From: JAQVUB01 sp033809415
Lineage (GTDB): Bacteria > Verrucomicrobiota > Lentisphaeria > Oligosphaerales > Oligosphaeraceae
Reading direction: 5' to 3'
Length of the DNA stretch: 27,308 nt
Assembly (NCBI GenBank): GCA_033809415.1
Contig: JAPXLT010000025.1
Coordinates: forward strand, 1 to 27,308
Both the position numbers and the translations under genes were made by a program. The first letter of the stretch is position 1, and the number at the start of each line of letters is the position of its first letter. This document shows, one piece after another, positions 7,545 to 16,193 of the stretch. The notes beneath the pieces are model-generated. The model made no database searches. It had not been told where the DNA came from and was given only the letters and a program-made list of their open reading frames with translations.

Positions 7545-9491
7545 ATGTCTGCCGTTCTGATCAGTCAATTAGAATTAACTGCTCTGGCTCTGATAGCGAT
7601 TGTGTTGCATGCATTCCGCCGTGCCATTGGTATGGCGCCCTTGTACTTGCTGTTGGGCATGTTTTTTATTGTGGCTCTGGTGGTGGATTCTCCCAGGATC
7701 TCTCAAGGTGTTTTATCGCATGGCATGTTCAGCAGTCTGGGACCCGGGATGATGTGGCTTCCCTTTCTGCTGATGCTTTTGGTGGTCTATGAGATCGAGG
7801 GCACCATGGCTGCCCATCGGTTCTTTCTTGGACTGTTCCTGTTGCTGATTTGTTTTTTCTGCCTGTCACTGGTGATTTTTGGCAATGTCGATCCGGCTTT
7901 GGCCCAGCGGGTTGCCAGTGTGGAACAGGAATTTTTCCTCCATGTGACGAGCAATAGCATGATGCTTTGCGCAGCAGCCTATCTTTGTGCCTGTCTGCTG
8001 CTGCCCGTTGTGTATCAAACGGCCAGAAACCGTAAGCTCTGGTTCGGCGTGGCGATCTTTATGGCTTTCTGCGTTTTCCTTGTCCTCAATGAAACGACCC
8101 TCTCCCTGTACGTGTATTTTCAGGATTTCCGCACTCAAAAGGAGACCTTGTCTTTTTTCAACTGGAATATGCGCCTGCTCTCGATGGGCTGGCTGTCCAT
8201 CCTTGGTCATGTCTATCTGACTTTTGCACGGCGCAACGTCCAGCACGAACTGCGATATCGTAAAGCATTCGGATTCTTCCTCGATTTCTTTGCGTATTTT
8301 CACAGTACCGGGCGCATGCGCCGTTCGCTGGCAGAGTGGTCGGACCGCTATCAGATCGTGGTCAACAACAGCAGTGAATTCGTCTTCCTGATCGATGAAG
8401 ACGGCAAGGTAATCAATGCCAATAAAACGGCCTCGAATCAGCTCGGACACCGTCTGCCGGCAGTGGATTTTATCCTGCCTAAATGTTTTCGCGATGAGCA
8501 AAACCGTCCGATGGATTGGCGCCAGATCTGGGATTCGCTGGATTTTTCAGATCAGGAAATTCCACAGACTCTCCAACTTCAGAATTTGCAGCTCGAACTT
8601 TCCGGTGATCGGGTTCTTGAGGTCGATGTCAACATTTCTCCCGGCACTCTGGATACCCGGCACATTGCCCTGCTGATTGCCCGGGATATGACCGCACAGC
8701 ACGCGGAAGCTCGCAAGAAGCAGAATATTTTCGAGCAGGCCATGCATTCCCAGCGTCTCGAGTCGATTGGGCAGCTGGCCGGGGGAATTGCGCATGACTT
8801 CAACAATCTTCTGCACAGTATCCAGGCCAATGTGGAAACGTTGCTGGCGCATGACAGTGACACCGGCGTAAACCGTGATTTGCTGAATAATATTTCAGAA
8901 GCCTGCCATCGGGCGGCTTTGTTGACTACTCAGCTACTCGGCTTTGCCCGCAAAGGCAAATACAATGAGACCATCATTGATGTCAAAATCCTTCTGGATC
9001 AGGTTGCCCAGTTGTTTCGCCCCACTGCAAAGGGAATCACCCTGAAAGTCATGACCGAGCCGACCGAGCTGCTGGTGCGGGGGGATGAAAACCAGTTGAC
9101 CCAGGTATTGCTGAATTTACTGATCAACAGCCGAGATGCCCTCGAAGAAGTCAGTGGTGAGAAGAAAATCGTCCTGCGTGCGGAAGCTGCCCGTAGCGAT
9201 ATGCCGGAATGGGAATATCGCCCAGATTCGGCTAGTTCCGGAGAAGCCTTTATCTGCATCCGGGTGCGGGACAATGGCTGCGGGATTCCTGAGGACGCCA
9301 AAATGCGGATGTTCGACCCTTTCTTCACCACGAAGGAAACCGGCAAGGGAACCGGAATGGGGCTGGCTATGGTCTATGGCAGCATCATGAATCATCATGG
9401 CTGGCTGCATGTCACGTCCTCACCAGGGCAGGGCTGTGACTTTGCAATCTTCCTGCCAACAGTGAAAAACGACCGGAATGAAAAAAAGTAA
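7545..9491 (+). CDS. 7TM-PAS sensor histidine kinase
   Basis: This membrane sensor kinase of about 648 residues should autophosphorylate on histidine and pass the phosphate to a response regulator. Residues 1-235 hold about seven hydrophobic segments. A PAS domain follows (about 265-370, starting near IVVNNSSEFVFLIDEDG). The HisKA domain has its phospho-acceptor in GGIAHDFNN (His417). The ATPase domain has an N box (VLLNLLINSRDAL), G1 (DNGCGIP), F box (FDPFFTTK) and G2 (GTGMGLA). No receiver domain is attached and no response regulator lies beside it, so it is an orphan here. I chose ATG 7545 because the upstream GTG at 7500 is inside a tandem repeat; the ribosome-binding site is weak for either. 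The ligand is unknown. Confidence 0.92.
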   Translation: MSAVLISQLELTALALIAIVLHAFRRAIGMAPLYLLLGMFFIVALVVDSPRISQGVLSHGMFSSLGPGMMWLPFLLMLLVVYEIEGTMAAHRFFLGLFLLLICFFCLSLVIFGNVDPALAQRVASVEQEFFLHVTSNSMMLCAAAYLCACLLLPVVYQTARNRKLWFGVAIFMAFCVFLVLNETTLSLYVYFQDFRTQKETLSFFNWNMRLLSMGWLSILGHVYLTFARRNVQHELRYRKAFGFFLDFFAYFHSTGRMRRSLAEWSDRYQIVVNNSSEFVFLIDEDGKVINANKTASNQLGHRLPAVDFILPKCFRDEQNRPMDWRQIWDSLDFSDQEIPQTLQLQNLQLELSGDRVLEVDVNISPGTLDTRHIALLIARDMTAQHAEARKKQNIFEQAMHSQRLESIGQLAGGIAHDFNNLLHSIQANVETLLAHDSDTGVNRDLLNNISEACHRAALLTTQLLGFARKGKYNETIIDVKILLDQVAQLFRPTAKGITLKVMTEPTELLVRGDENQLTQVLLNLLINSRDALEEVSGEKKIVLRAEAARSDMPEWEYRPDSASSGEAFICIRVRDNGCGIPEDAKMRMFDPFFTTKETGKGTGMGLAMVYGSIMNHHGWLHVTSSPGQGCDFAIFLPTVKNDRNEKK

Positions 9492-9532
9492 TGTGTCAAA
9501 GCCACTTTCCATGATTTTTTTCGGACTACAAT

Positions 9533-9717
9533 CGCCCAAAATCTTCTTTTTTGGGAAAGATTTTTTGAAAAGAAAGCTCTAAGTCATTGGCATATAAGCA
9601 TTTCTCCGTCTGATTGTGGTGCCTTTACAAGGCACTGTCTTTGGGTGGGTTCCTCACCCCAGACTAAAGTCTGGGGTTAAGCATGGTTAAACGCCTACGG
9701 CGTAATATGTTATGCCA
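9533..9717 (+). repeat. Module E, three-hairpin repeat, copy 1
   Basis: This 185-bp element is matched by 23375-23560 over its full length in the same orientation. It contains GTGCCTT-TAC-AAGGCAC (9619-9635), the 9-bp-stem palindrome CCCCAGACTAAAGTCTGGGG (9657-9676) and ACGCC-TAC-GGCGT (9691-9703). A GGGTG...CACCC pairing just upstream would compete with the second hairpin. The copies differ by compensatory changes in the second and third stems. No coding frame is apparent. It could be a REP/MITE-like element or a transcribed structured RNA. Confidence 0.85.
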
Positions 9718-9761
9718 ATTCGCCGATCTGTCAGAAAAAACAACCAACTAGACTGCTAATC

Positions 9762-9853
9762 AGCATGCAATTTCATCCGTCAGAGCAGCAACCCTATAAA
9801 AATTTCGTGTTTTTTCGTGTGGTTCGTGGTTAAAAAATGGGTTGTGGGGGCAG
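9762..9853 (+). repeat. Modules B and A, upstream of nagA
   Basis: GCATGCAATTTCATCCGTCA and the following GCAACCCTATAAAA (module B, 9762-9800) are followed by TTTCGTGTTTTTTCGTGTGG and TTCGTGGTTAAAAAATGGG (module A). A degenerate second A-like stretch (CTTTTCGTGATTTTCGTTGT) lies at about 9865-9884. The TTAAAAA end faces nagA. The whole gap 9492-9949 holds these repeats and module E. I see no small gene in it, and no convincing promoter for nagA. Confidence 0.8.
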
Positions 9854-9949
9854 CCCACGCCAAGTCTTTTCGTGATTTTCGTTGTTTAAAAAGAAGTCCT
9901 CTGTATTTCGATAGCCTGAAATTGGCAAATCCAACAAAAGGAGAATAAC

Positions 9950-11092
9950 ATGTCCGTCCTGCTGAAAAATGCACATTTGGTTTCGCCTGGTCTCGAGATG
10001 CGCAATGCCTCTCTCGAGCTGGACAATGGTTTGATCCGGAAGATTTATCCAGCAGGCGAAAAGTTGCCGACTTGTTCTGAAGAATATGATGCTGCCGGGA
10101 AACTGGTGGTGCCGGGATTCATTGATGTCCACTGCCATGGTGGGATGGGCTATGAGACAACCAGCGAGCATCCTGATGCGGTACGCATTATCGGCGAAGC
10201 CAAACTTCGGGAAGGGGTTACCACATTCTGCCCGACAACCTTGACCCTCTCCGAAGAGAAACTGGCTGCCAGCCTGAAAAACGTGGAAGCCTACCGGAAG
10301 TCTCCAACTGGCAGCAAGGTGGCTGGAACGCATTTGGAAGGACCTTACATCAACCCGGAATGTGCCGGCGCACAAAATCCGGCATATCTGCGCAAGGCGG
10401 ATATTGCAGAGGTCTTGCGGCTGCACGCGATTTCACCGGTGGCTCTGGTTTCCTATGCCATCGAAATAGAAGGCAGCTTGGAATTTACCAAGCAGTTGCA
10501 GAAAGCGGGGATTGCTTGCAGTTGCGGACATACGAATGCGACTTATGCGCAGTTCCGGGAAGGCATGAAATTCGGCTTGCGCCGCCTGACGCATTTCTGC
10601 AATCAGATGACTAAACTCCATCATCGGGAGATTGGCCTGGTGGGTGCCGGCTTGTATGAAGATGATGTCGCCATCGAGATGATCTGCGATAAGATTCACC
10701 TTTGCCCGGATATGATCAACCTGGCCTTTAAATGCAAGCCGATCGAGAAAATTCTGCTGATATCTGACGCCATGGAGGCGACCGGGCTGCCAGATGGCAA
10801 TTATCAGTTAGGCGGCCTGGCGGTTGTGGTTTCCGATGGCGCTGCCCGTTTGGCCAGCAATGGGGCGCTTGCCGGCAGCACGCTACAAATGAATGTCGCT
10901 CTGAAGAATGTACTCGAAGTGACCGGAAAGGCATTGCCTGAAGTGATTCAGACAACGGCCTGGAATCAGGCCCAGGACTTGAATTTGCCCGGACTGGGCA
11001 AACTCGAAGCAGGCTTCGTTGCTGATATTGCTGTCCTGGCAGACGATTTCAGCGTTGTCGCCGCGTTTGTCGATGGTGTCCGCAAGTTCTGA
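9950..11092 (+). CDS. nagA: N-acetylglucosamine-6-phosphate deacetylase
   Basis: Hydrolyses N-acetylglucosamine 6-phosphate to glucosamine 6-phosphate and acetate in the cytoplasm, a step of amino-sugar catabolism and cell-wall recycling. The 380-residue length is normal. Visible features are the metal-binding HCHGG (His61 and His63 after PGFIDV), GTHLEGPYINP with metal ligand Glu130, SCGHTNA, LTHFCNQM, and LISDAMEATG with the catalytic Asp273. ASNGALAGSTL and a C-terminal GKLEAGFVADIAVLADD are typical of the amidohydrolase superfamily. AAAGGAG at 9937-9943 supports the start. No nagB, nagE or NagC-like gene is next to it in this window, so it is not in a classical nag operon. Module A begins about 10 nt after the stop. 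Confidence 0.95.
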   Translation: MSVLLKNAHLVSPGLEMRNASLELDNGLIRKIYPAGEKLPTCSEEYDAAGKLVVPGFIDVHCHGGMGYETTSEHPDAVRIIGEAKLREGVTTFCPTTLTLSEEKLAASLKNVEAYRKSPTGSKVAGTHLEGPYINPECAGAQNPAYLRKADIAEVLRLHAISPVALVSYAIEIEGSLEFTKQLQKAGIACSCGHTNATYAQFREGMKFGLRRLTHFCNQMTKLHHREIGLVGAGLYEDDVAIEMICDKIHLCPDMINLAFKCKPIEKILLISDAMEATGLPDGNYQLGGLAVVVSDGAARLASNGALAGSTLQMNVALKNVLEVTGKALPEVIQTTAWNQAQDLNLPGLGKLEAGFVADIAVLADDFSVVAAFVDGVRKF

Positions 11093-11100
11093 TCTTTTTC

Positions 11101-11210
11101 TTTTTTAACCACGGAAAGCACGGAAAACGCGGAAAATTTGTAGGGTTGTTACTTCGACGGATGAGATTGCATGCGGTTTAAAAAGTGGCGCGACCGTCCC
11201 GGTTGCGATG
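11101..11210 (+). repeat. Composite repeat A-B-C
   Basis: Module A (TTTTTTAACCACGGAAAGCA with CGGAAAACGCGG, 11101-11136), module B (TTTGTAGGGTTGTTACTTCG with ACGGATGAGATTGC, 11137-11174) and module C (11175-11210) are joined in this order. A second A-B-C composite lies inverted at 23636-23752. Here the module C stem reads CGCGACCG/CGGTTGCG, still fully paired. Module A follows the nagA stop by about 10 nt. Confidence 0.85.
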
Positions 11211-11303
11211 CCCTGATTGTCGTGGGGGTGCGGGGGGGGCTTGTCCTGTCCACACTGTCCGCCATGTCTGACCCGCACCACGCACCACGCACTGACGTAT
11301 TAC
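11175..11303 (+). repeat. About 130-bp inverted repeat, left copy
   Basis: Module C, a GTCGTGGGGGTGCGGGGGGG stretch, CTTGTCCTGTCCACACTG, TGTCTGACCCGCACCACGCA and GACGTATTAC match, in the same order but on the other strand, 18340-18478. The two copies bracket the genes from 11371 to 18240. A variant of module A (TTCGTGATTAAAAAATAGGT) follows at about 11307-11328 and faces the oxidoreductase gene. No gene is supported in 11093-11370. Confidence 0.85.
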
Positions 11304-11370
11304 GGTTCGTGATTAAAAAATAGGTTGTGGACGATAATCCACCTCAAGCAACTAAGGAGAAAAGTAAAAA

Positions 11371-12675
11371 ATGCAAAAACGTCGTTATGCTGTCTGTGGG
11401 GTTTCCGGGCGCGCTATCGCCATGTGGATCAAACCCATCTATGAAACATTTTCAAATTGCGCCGAATTCGTCGGAATGCTCGATATTGACCCGATGCGGT
11501 TCAAAATCTGCAAAAAGCAGGTTCCTGGCACAGAAAACGTCCCGACCTATATGCCGGACGAATTTGACAAAATGATCGAGGAAACGCGCCCAGACGCGGT
11601 TTTTGTTGTCAGCAAGGATTGTACCCATGCCCAATACATCATCAAGGCGCTGGAAAAAGGTCTCGATGCGATCACGGAAAAACCGATGACCACGAACTGG
11701 GAGGATGCGATCAAGGTACGCGAAGCGGAAAGGAAATCCAAAGGCAAAGTGACTTGTACTTTTAACTATCGCTACAATCCCCAGCACAAGCTTATCAAGG
11801 AACTTGTCCTGGCCGGTAAAGTTGGACGGGTCACCCATGTCGATCTCAACTGGTACATCGACATTCATCACGGCGCCAGCTACTTCAATCGCTGGAACCG
11901 CATGCGCGAAAACTCCGGAAGTCTCTCGATTCATAAAGCGAGCCATCATTTTGATCTGGTCAACTGGTGGATCGGCTCACCCGACCCGTATCTAATCCAT
12001 GCCTTCGGTGCGCTCAATCACTATGGACCGAACGGTCCCTTCAATCCGTCAAAAAAAGATGGACGCCATTGTACCAGTTGTGATGAGCGCCGTAAATGCG
12101 CCTACAAATCCCGTTGGGAGACACGTGCGACTGTCGCAAAGATTCATGATGATCACCTTGATTCTTTTGACGAGAAGCTGGGTGTTCTCTATACGCCTGA
12201 AATTTATCGTCCCGATATGTGCATTTTCGATTCAGAAATCAACATTCAGGATACGATTGTTGCCAACGTCAAGTATGCGAATAACATCCTGCTGAACTAC
12301 TCCGCGAATTTCTCGACGCCATACGAGGGGTATCGGCTTGCTATCAATGGCACGCATGGACGCATCGAGGCTGAAGAATGGGGCGGCACCGGCTCGACGG
12401 CATTTCCCTGCCCGCGTGCAACAGACCACTACGTTGACTGTTACCCGATTTTTGCTTCACGCGAACGCATTGCGGTGAAACCCGGCGTCGGCGGACATGG
12501 CGGCGGCGACTCCGGAATCCTGGAAGATGTTTTCCTGGGTATCGAGGAGGATCGTCCTTACGACATCCTGGCAACCTCAAAGGATGGGCTCAACGCCATT
12601 TCCATCGGCGACGCCGTATTCAAGTCCATCACCCAGGAAAAGGTCATCGACTTGACAGAGGTCATGAAATATTAA
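11371..12675 (+). CDS. Gfo/Idh/MocA family oxidoreductase
   Basis: A predicted NAD(P)-dependent sugar or inositol-type dehydrogenase acting in the cytoplasm. The 434-residue protein opens with a Rossmann strand and glycine turn (AVCGVSGRA, residues 7-15, a variant of GxGxxG). It continues with DAITEKPMT, whose Lys104 in the EKP motif is the usual catalytic lysine, and HKASHHFDLVNWWIG, whose His192/His193 lie where the family has its substrate histidine. Residues 233-245 hold a Cys cluster (HCTSC and KC) in an insertion seen in longer family members; it might bind a metal, which is inference. AAGGAG at 11354-11359 supports the start. The substrate cannot be told from sequence. The gene ends at a strong bidirectional terminator. 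Confidence 0.9.
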   Translation: MQKRRYAVCGVSGRAIAMWIKPIYETFSNCAEFVGMLDIDPMRFKICKKQVPGTENVPTYMPDEFDKMIEETRPDAVFVVSKDCTHAQYIIKALEKGLDAITEKPMTTNWEDAIKVREAERKSKGKVTCTFNYRYNPQHKLIKELVLAGKVGRVTHVDLNWYIDIHHGASYFNRWNRMRENSGSLSIHKASHHFDLVNWWIGSPDPYLIHAFGALNHYGPNGPFNPSKKDGRHCTSCDERRKCAYKSRWETRATVAKIHDDHLDSFDEKLGVLYTPEIYRPDMCIFDSEINIQDTIVANVKYANNILLNYSANFSTPYEGYRLAINGTHGRIEAEEWGGTGSTAFPCPRATDHYVDCYPIFASRERIAVKPGVGGHGGGDSGILEDVFLGIEEDRPYDILATSKDGLNAISIGDAVFKSITQEKVIDLTEVMKY

Positions 12676-12683
12676 ACGGATGA

Positions 12684-12729
12684 AAAAAAGGCCGCTGTTC
12701 TCCGGTAAGGAGCAACAGCGGCCTTTTTT
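12684..12729. terminator. Bidirectional intrinsic terminator, copy 1
   Basis: AAAAAAGGCCGCTGTT pairs with AACAGCGGCCTTTTTT, and the loop adds CTCC-GGTAA-GGAG with one bulged C. Runs of six T follow the stem on both strands. It lies between the convergent ends of the oxidoreductase gene (+) and the hydrolase-like gene (-). The same 46 nt occur without any change at 18564-18609. Confidence 0.95.
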
Positions 12730-12763
12730 CGTGTCTGTTCGTGTATTTCGTGGTTAAAAAATC
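12724..12763 (-). repeat. Module A, copy after the hydrolase-like gene
   Basis: On the minus strand this reads TTTTTTAACCACGAAATACA followed by CGAACAGACACGAAAAAA. It begins within about six bases after the TAA stop of the gene at 12764-16168, in sense orientation, and runs into the terminator stem. Confidence 0.8.
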
Positions 12764-15700
12764 TTATGTCTTTTTCAGGCTCAATACTTTGACATCATTG
12801 CCTGGTACGGTGACGGTTGCCTTTTCCGGGTTGTCGTAGACTTTGCCTGTGAATTCGTCCTTCAGCCTGGCGCCTGGAGGGACATTCAGGTTTTCCAATG
12901 TATATTCCTTGGCTTGCCCAAGAGCATTGAAGAGAACGATGATGCGCTCTCCGGCAGGATTGCGCAGGACGGTCATATTATCTGCGGTCGTTCCTTGTAT
13001 TCTGCATAAGTCATCCCCGCGCTGGTATTTATCGAAGAATTCAAAATGATCGTTGATAACGACGGACGCCTTGCCGACCGCATCGAAAAAACGTCCATCC
13101 ATTTGCATATCGACGTAGAACAAGACTCCACCGTCGGAGTCCGTCAGCCTGCGCCAGAGGCTGTTGTTGAAATGGGTATAATCATACTGCGAGCCATACC
13201 AAACCAGCATGAGCAGCCCCAGGACCAATTTCTTTTCGCCGATGGCGGCCTTGGTGTCTTTGATTTGCTGCAACGGACGCCCGTAACCACAGAATGCACG
13301 GTCTATGACGGAACCCAGAAGGCTCCAATCCACGGAATATGCTTTAAGGGTGCTTTCACTTTGGTATCCGGAATAGAACCAAAGTTCGCATTCCGGGTTC
13401 GCCTTCTTGACGGCATTGTAGAGTTTTTGGCATATTTTGGCTCCCCTTCGTGCCTGAAACTCTGTCCACTTCGCCAGATGCTTCGTGGCCGCATCATCGC
13501 GATTTACTGATTGCAGGCCGGCATATTCGGCAAAAGCATTCAGGCAGCGCTCGCAGAAACAAAAGCTGCGTGCAGCCGCCGGAGGCACTTCGTAATCCCA
13601 CAACAGAGCATCAAATTCTTCGGCATAAGGTGCCATCCAAGTGTACATCTCTTCATCATAGGGGCTGTCTTCCCGGGAGACGATATCAAAGCAAATCCCA
13701 TCGTCATGGCTTTTGCCGTTCCGGTCAACCGCTCTGTAGTCCGGATGTTTTTTGAGGTATTCCTCCGCGCCCGGGAAAGCATTCGACCGGTAACTCCTTG
13801 CCGCGTTTACGGGGATATATGCATAGATAGAGAAACTACGATTGCGTATCTGTTTGAGCTGGTCTTTGTTCATACCGTATTCATTGTAGGAAACGCTGTT
13901 GACGCCGGCTCGCTCCAGGTTGTCCAAAAATCTCTCGCATTCATTATAGCTCATTTTGCTGAGTGTTATCATCCACGGACCAATGTCATACTGCATTAAA
14001 TAAGAAGTCGGAAATCGGGCGCCTTTGATCGGCGGCAAAACGTGCAGACTCATGCTGGCTTCCGGGCTTTGATAGGTTTTCCCATCAATATGGGCGCTGC
14101 TTGCATAAGTGATTTTTTCGCCGCCGCCGAGGGGGGCGTCTTTGGCGCAGTCGAAGGTTATTAAAACCCATTTGCCATACCGGCGCTGCTTCGGGCCGGC
14201 TCCGATCCCATCCAATGTATAAAGCCATTTGCTGTCGACATCCATGCTGATCCGGCGGTATTTTTTGCCGTCCCTGACGATGATTTCCTCTTTGATATCA
14301 GTAGGGATGCAGGATGTTTTGTCTTTGGCGTCAAGATCGAAAAGCGAAATGTATTCAGGCATCTCCACCTGAAAGTTAACTTTTTTTGTTTTGGGCAGGA
14401 GTTTTTCATCAACCTGCAACAGCAGCTGCATTGAGCGGGCCGAGTCCTGGTTGATATGAAGACTGTCGAAATATTTGATAATAACATTGCTGGTCGTACA
14501 CATGAACTTGTTCTTGAGCGGAGCGTAGCGATCCAGCGGGAAAGTGGTGGTGGCAGAACGCTGGATTAACTTGCCGTCCGCGTCACGTATCTCGTAATTG
14601 CAGCTGAAGCTTTCGCTGCTTTTCCTTTCAGGCGTCCCTGCCGCAACGAAGTAGCTGTTCCTGAATTCCGTAGTTTTCCCCGCCCGCACTTGAACGGAGT
14701 CCTCGGCGACGGCGCTGTCGGCGTTCTGGTAGCTGACAAAATTGCGGAAGGTCAGGGTTTGATCCTGGTCCGAAGTGATTTTGAAATTCAGCTCGTTGCC
14801 GCCCTCCTTACCGGATGAGATCGCCTTTTCCTTCAATTCGATGCGCGGAGCCCGGGCGACAAATTCCACTTCGCCGAATCTGCTGTAATTGTGGAATGAA
14901 CCATTCGTCGGGGACCAGACGGCGTTTTTCTGGTTGCCACCGTGTTTGTTGCGGCAGAGGTTGAAGAACCAGCGCTTGCCGGCTAAATCCCCTGATACGC
15001 CCAAAGCCTTGAGCGGGATTCTTATTTCCATTTCCCAGCGGTGGTCAAGCAGCTGTGCCGCTGATTCGACGCCGGATTCCCATTGGATGGATTTCTGCGG
15101 ATGTATGGCGTCATAGCCCCCGGCGAGGTTGAAGCCAAACTGAAAATATTGATCCGGGGAGTTTTGCCTGGGGGCGACAAAGACCTCGATGGAATCCGCA
15201 TTCCAGGAATTGGCGTTTGCCCCGGTTTTTCCTTTGACTATCTGGTGAAGCTGGTTTTTCACCGGATCAAGCTCCTCATCCCAGGCGCGAACTGCGATAA
15301 AGAGGTTTTCATTGTCATAGGCGGCGTATGCTTGGGTGTAATTCGTATTGCCGCCTCCCATGTTGCTTGCCATTGGCGAAAAGGCAGCGGCGCGTTCCCA
15401 GCATGGATCGTTGAGCTTGCCGTCCACTGCCGGCGCCGTCCCGCCGAGCCTGCCGATCTGCATGAAAACCCGCGTGTCGATGTTGCCGGCGACTTGCTGC
15501 ATGCGTCCGCCGAGCTGGTCGGGCGCGCGTTCGGTGCCGATGTAGAGGTCGTCATAAAAAGTGGCGTCCTCACTGGAGCCGGTTCCCCCCAGGCTAAGTT
15601 GGGTGAGATTGATGATCTTGCCCTCGGCGCCTCTGGCCATGTGGTCGAATGCCATGTCTTCCGCGATCCGTTTGCCATCCAGGTAAAAATTATACCGCTG

Positions 15701-16168
15701 CTTTGCAAAATCAAGCTCGTATTCATATTTATGCCACATGCCGAGCAATGGCCCCGTGCTGAAGACCTTTTGCTGATAGCCGAGACAGACATAATTATGG
15801 TTGGCTAAAAAGTAGACGGCATGTTTTTTCTCCCCCTTTTCATTTTGACCGGAAATGTGCATGAAACTCAAATAGCTGACCGTTCTGTCGGCATACAGCC
15901 AGTAGGACACCCATATGCTCTCGGCTTTCAGCGGAGGATCAAAATCAATTTTTTTGCTTGCCCCATATTTGCCGTCGCCATAGCCCGGCGACATTGAACT
16001 TTTACCGGAATGCGCCTTGAGGGAGGTTGCGCCGCCGTCGGTGACGGTGCCACTAATCTGCCAATTGCCGAAAGGCTCGCCTTCGGCTTCAAAACTGGTC
16101 TGGTACAAGCACTGCGAATGGACGCTCAACGCCAGCAGCCCAGTCAAGACAAACAATAAACACTTCAT
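12764..16168 (-). CDS. Secreted CBM9-like, glycoside-hydrolase-like protein
   Basis: A large exported protein of 1134 residues, probably binding and perhaps cleaving polysaccharide. Residues 1-18 are a signal peptide (LLFVLTGLLALSVHS); QC follows, but there is no lipobox. Residues 20-215 look like a LamG/concanavalin-type beta sandwich (WHKYEYELD, YLDGKRIA). Residues 235-440 resemble a CBM9-like domain (VDGKLNDPCWERA, AYDNENLFIAVRAWD, ADSIEVFVAP, WEMEIRIPLKALG). Residues 450-720 are beta-rich. Residues 725-1045 look like a TIM barrel with ALLWDYEVPP (Asp858 and Glu860 as possible catalytic acids) and a CFCERC cluster at 870-875, as in some GH42-like putative hydrolases. A small beta domain ends the protein. 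The family and activity are unassigned. AGGAAGGG precedes the start. It follows the pseudopilin gene by 25 bp, so they are probably one operon. Confidence 0.85.
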   Translation of the reverse strand: MKCLLFVLTGLLALSVHSQCLYQTSFEAEGEPFGNWQISGTVTDGGATSLKAHSGKSSMSPGYGDGKYGASKKIDFDPPLKAESIWVSYWLYADRTVSYLSFMHISGQNEKGEKKHAVYFLANHNYVCLGYQQKVFSTGPLLGMWHKYEYELDFAKQRYNFYLDGKRIAEDMAFDHMARGAEGKIINLTQLSLGGTGSSEDATFYDDLYIGTERAPDQLGGRMQQVAGNIDTRVFMQIGRLGGTAPAVDGKLNDPCWERAAAFSPMASNMGGGNTNYTQAYAAYDNENLFIAVRAWDEELDPVKNQLHQIVKGKTGANANSWNADSIEVFVAPRQNSPDQYFQFGFNLAGGYDAIHPQKSIQWESGVESAAQLLDHRWEMEIRIPLKALGVSGDLAGKRWFFNLCRNKHGGNQKNAVWSPTNGSFHNYSRFGEVEFVARAPRIELKEKAISSGKEGGNELNFKITSDQDQTLTFRNFVSYQNADSAVAEDSVQVRAGKTTEFRNSYFVAAGTPERKSSESFSCNYEIRDADGKLIQRSATTTFPLDRYAPLKNKFMCTTSNVIIKYFDSLHINQDSARSMQLLLQVDEKLLPKTKKVNFQVEMPEYISLFDLDAKDKTSCIPTDIKEEIIVRDGKKYRRISMDVDSKWLYTLDGIGAGPKQRRYGKWVLITFDCAKDAPLGGGEKITYASSAHIDGKTYQSPEASMSLHVLPPIKGARFPTSYLMQYDIGPWMITLSKMSYNECERFLDNLERAGVNSVSYNEYGMNKDQLKQIRNRSFSIYAYIPVNAARSYRSNAFPGAEEYLKKHPDYRAVDRNGKSHDDGICFDIVSREDSPYDEEMYTWMAPYAEEFDALLWDYEVPPAAARSFCFCERCLNAFAEYAGLQSVNRDDAATKHLAKWTEFQARRGAKICQKLYNAVKKANPECELWFYSGYQSESTLKAYSVDWSLLGSVIDRAFCGYGRPLQQIKDTKAAIGEKKLVLGLLMLVWYGSQYDYTHFNNSLWRRLTDSDGGVLFYVDMQMDGRFFDAVGKASVVINDHFEFFDKYQRGDDLCRIQGTTADNMTVLRNPAGERIIVLFNALGQAKEYTLENLNVPPGARLKDEFTGKVYDNPEKATVTVPGNDVKVLSLKKT

Positions 16169-16193
16169 TTTTTCCCTTCCTATTCGTTGTGGT

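Noticed and set aside
6877..7568. Open frames of AGRQE, SSGFL or SRPAS repeats over the coiled-coil gene tail
   Set aside because: These are other-frame readings of the 15-bp PDDKK coding repeat.
9533..9717. Riboswitch upstream of nagA
   Set aside because: Module E also occurs at 23375-23560, downstream of an unrelated minus-strand gene, and more than 200 bp of other repeats separate it from nagA. It matches no riboswitch class I recognise.
15083..15808. 241-residue frame opposite the hydrolase-like gene
   Set aside because: It is antisense to the CBM9-like region of a gene with signal peptide and ribosome-binding site.
16111..16168. Lipoprotein signal in the hydrolase-like protein
   Set aside because: The Cys after the signal peptide is preceded by SQ, which does not fit a lipobox.
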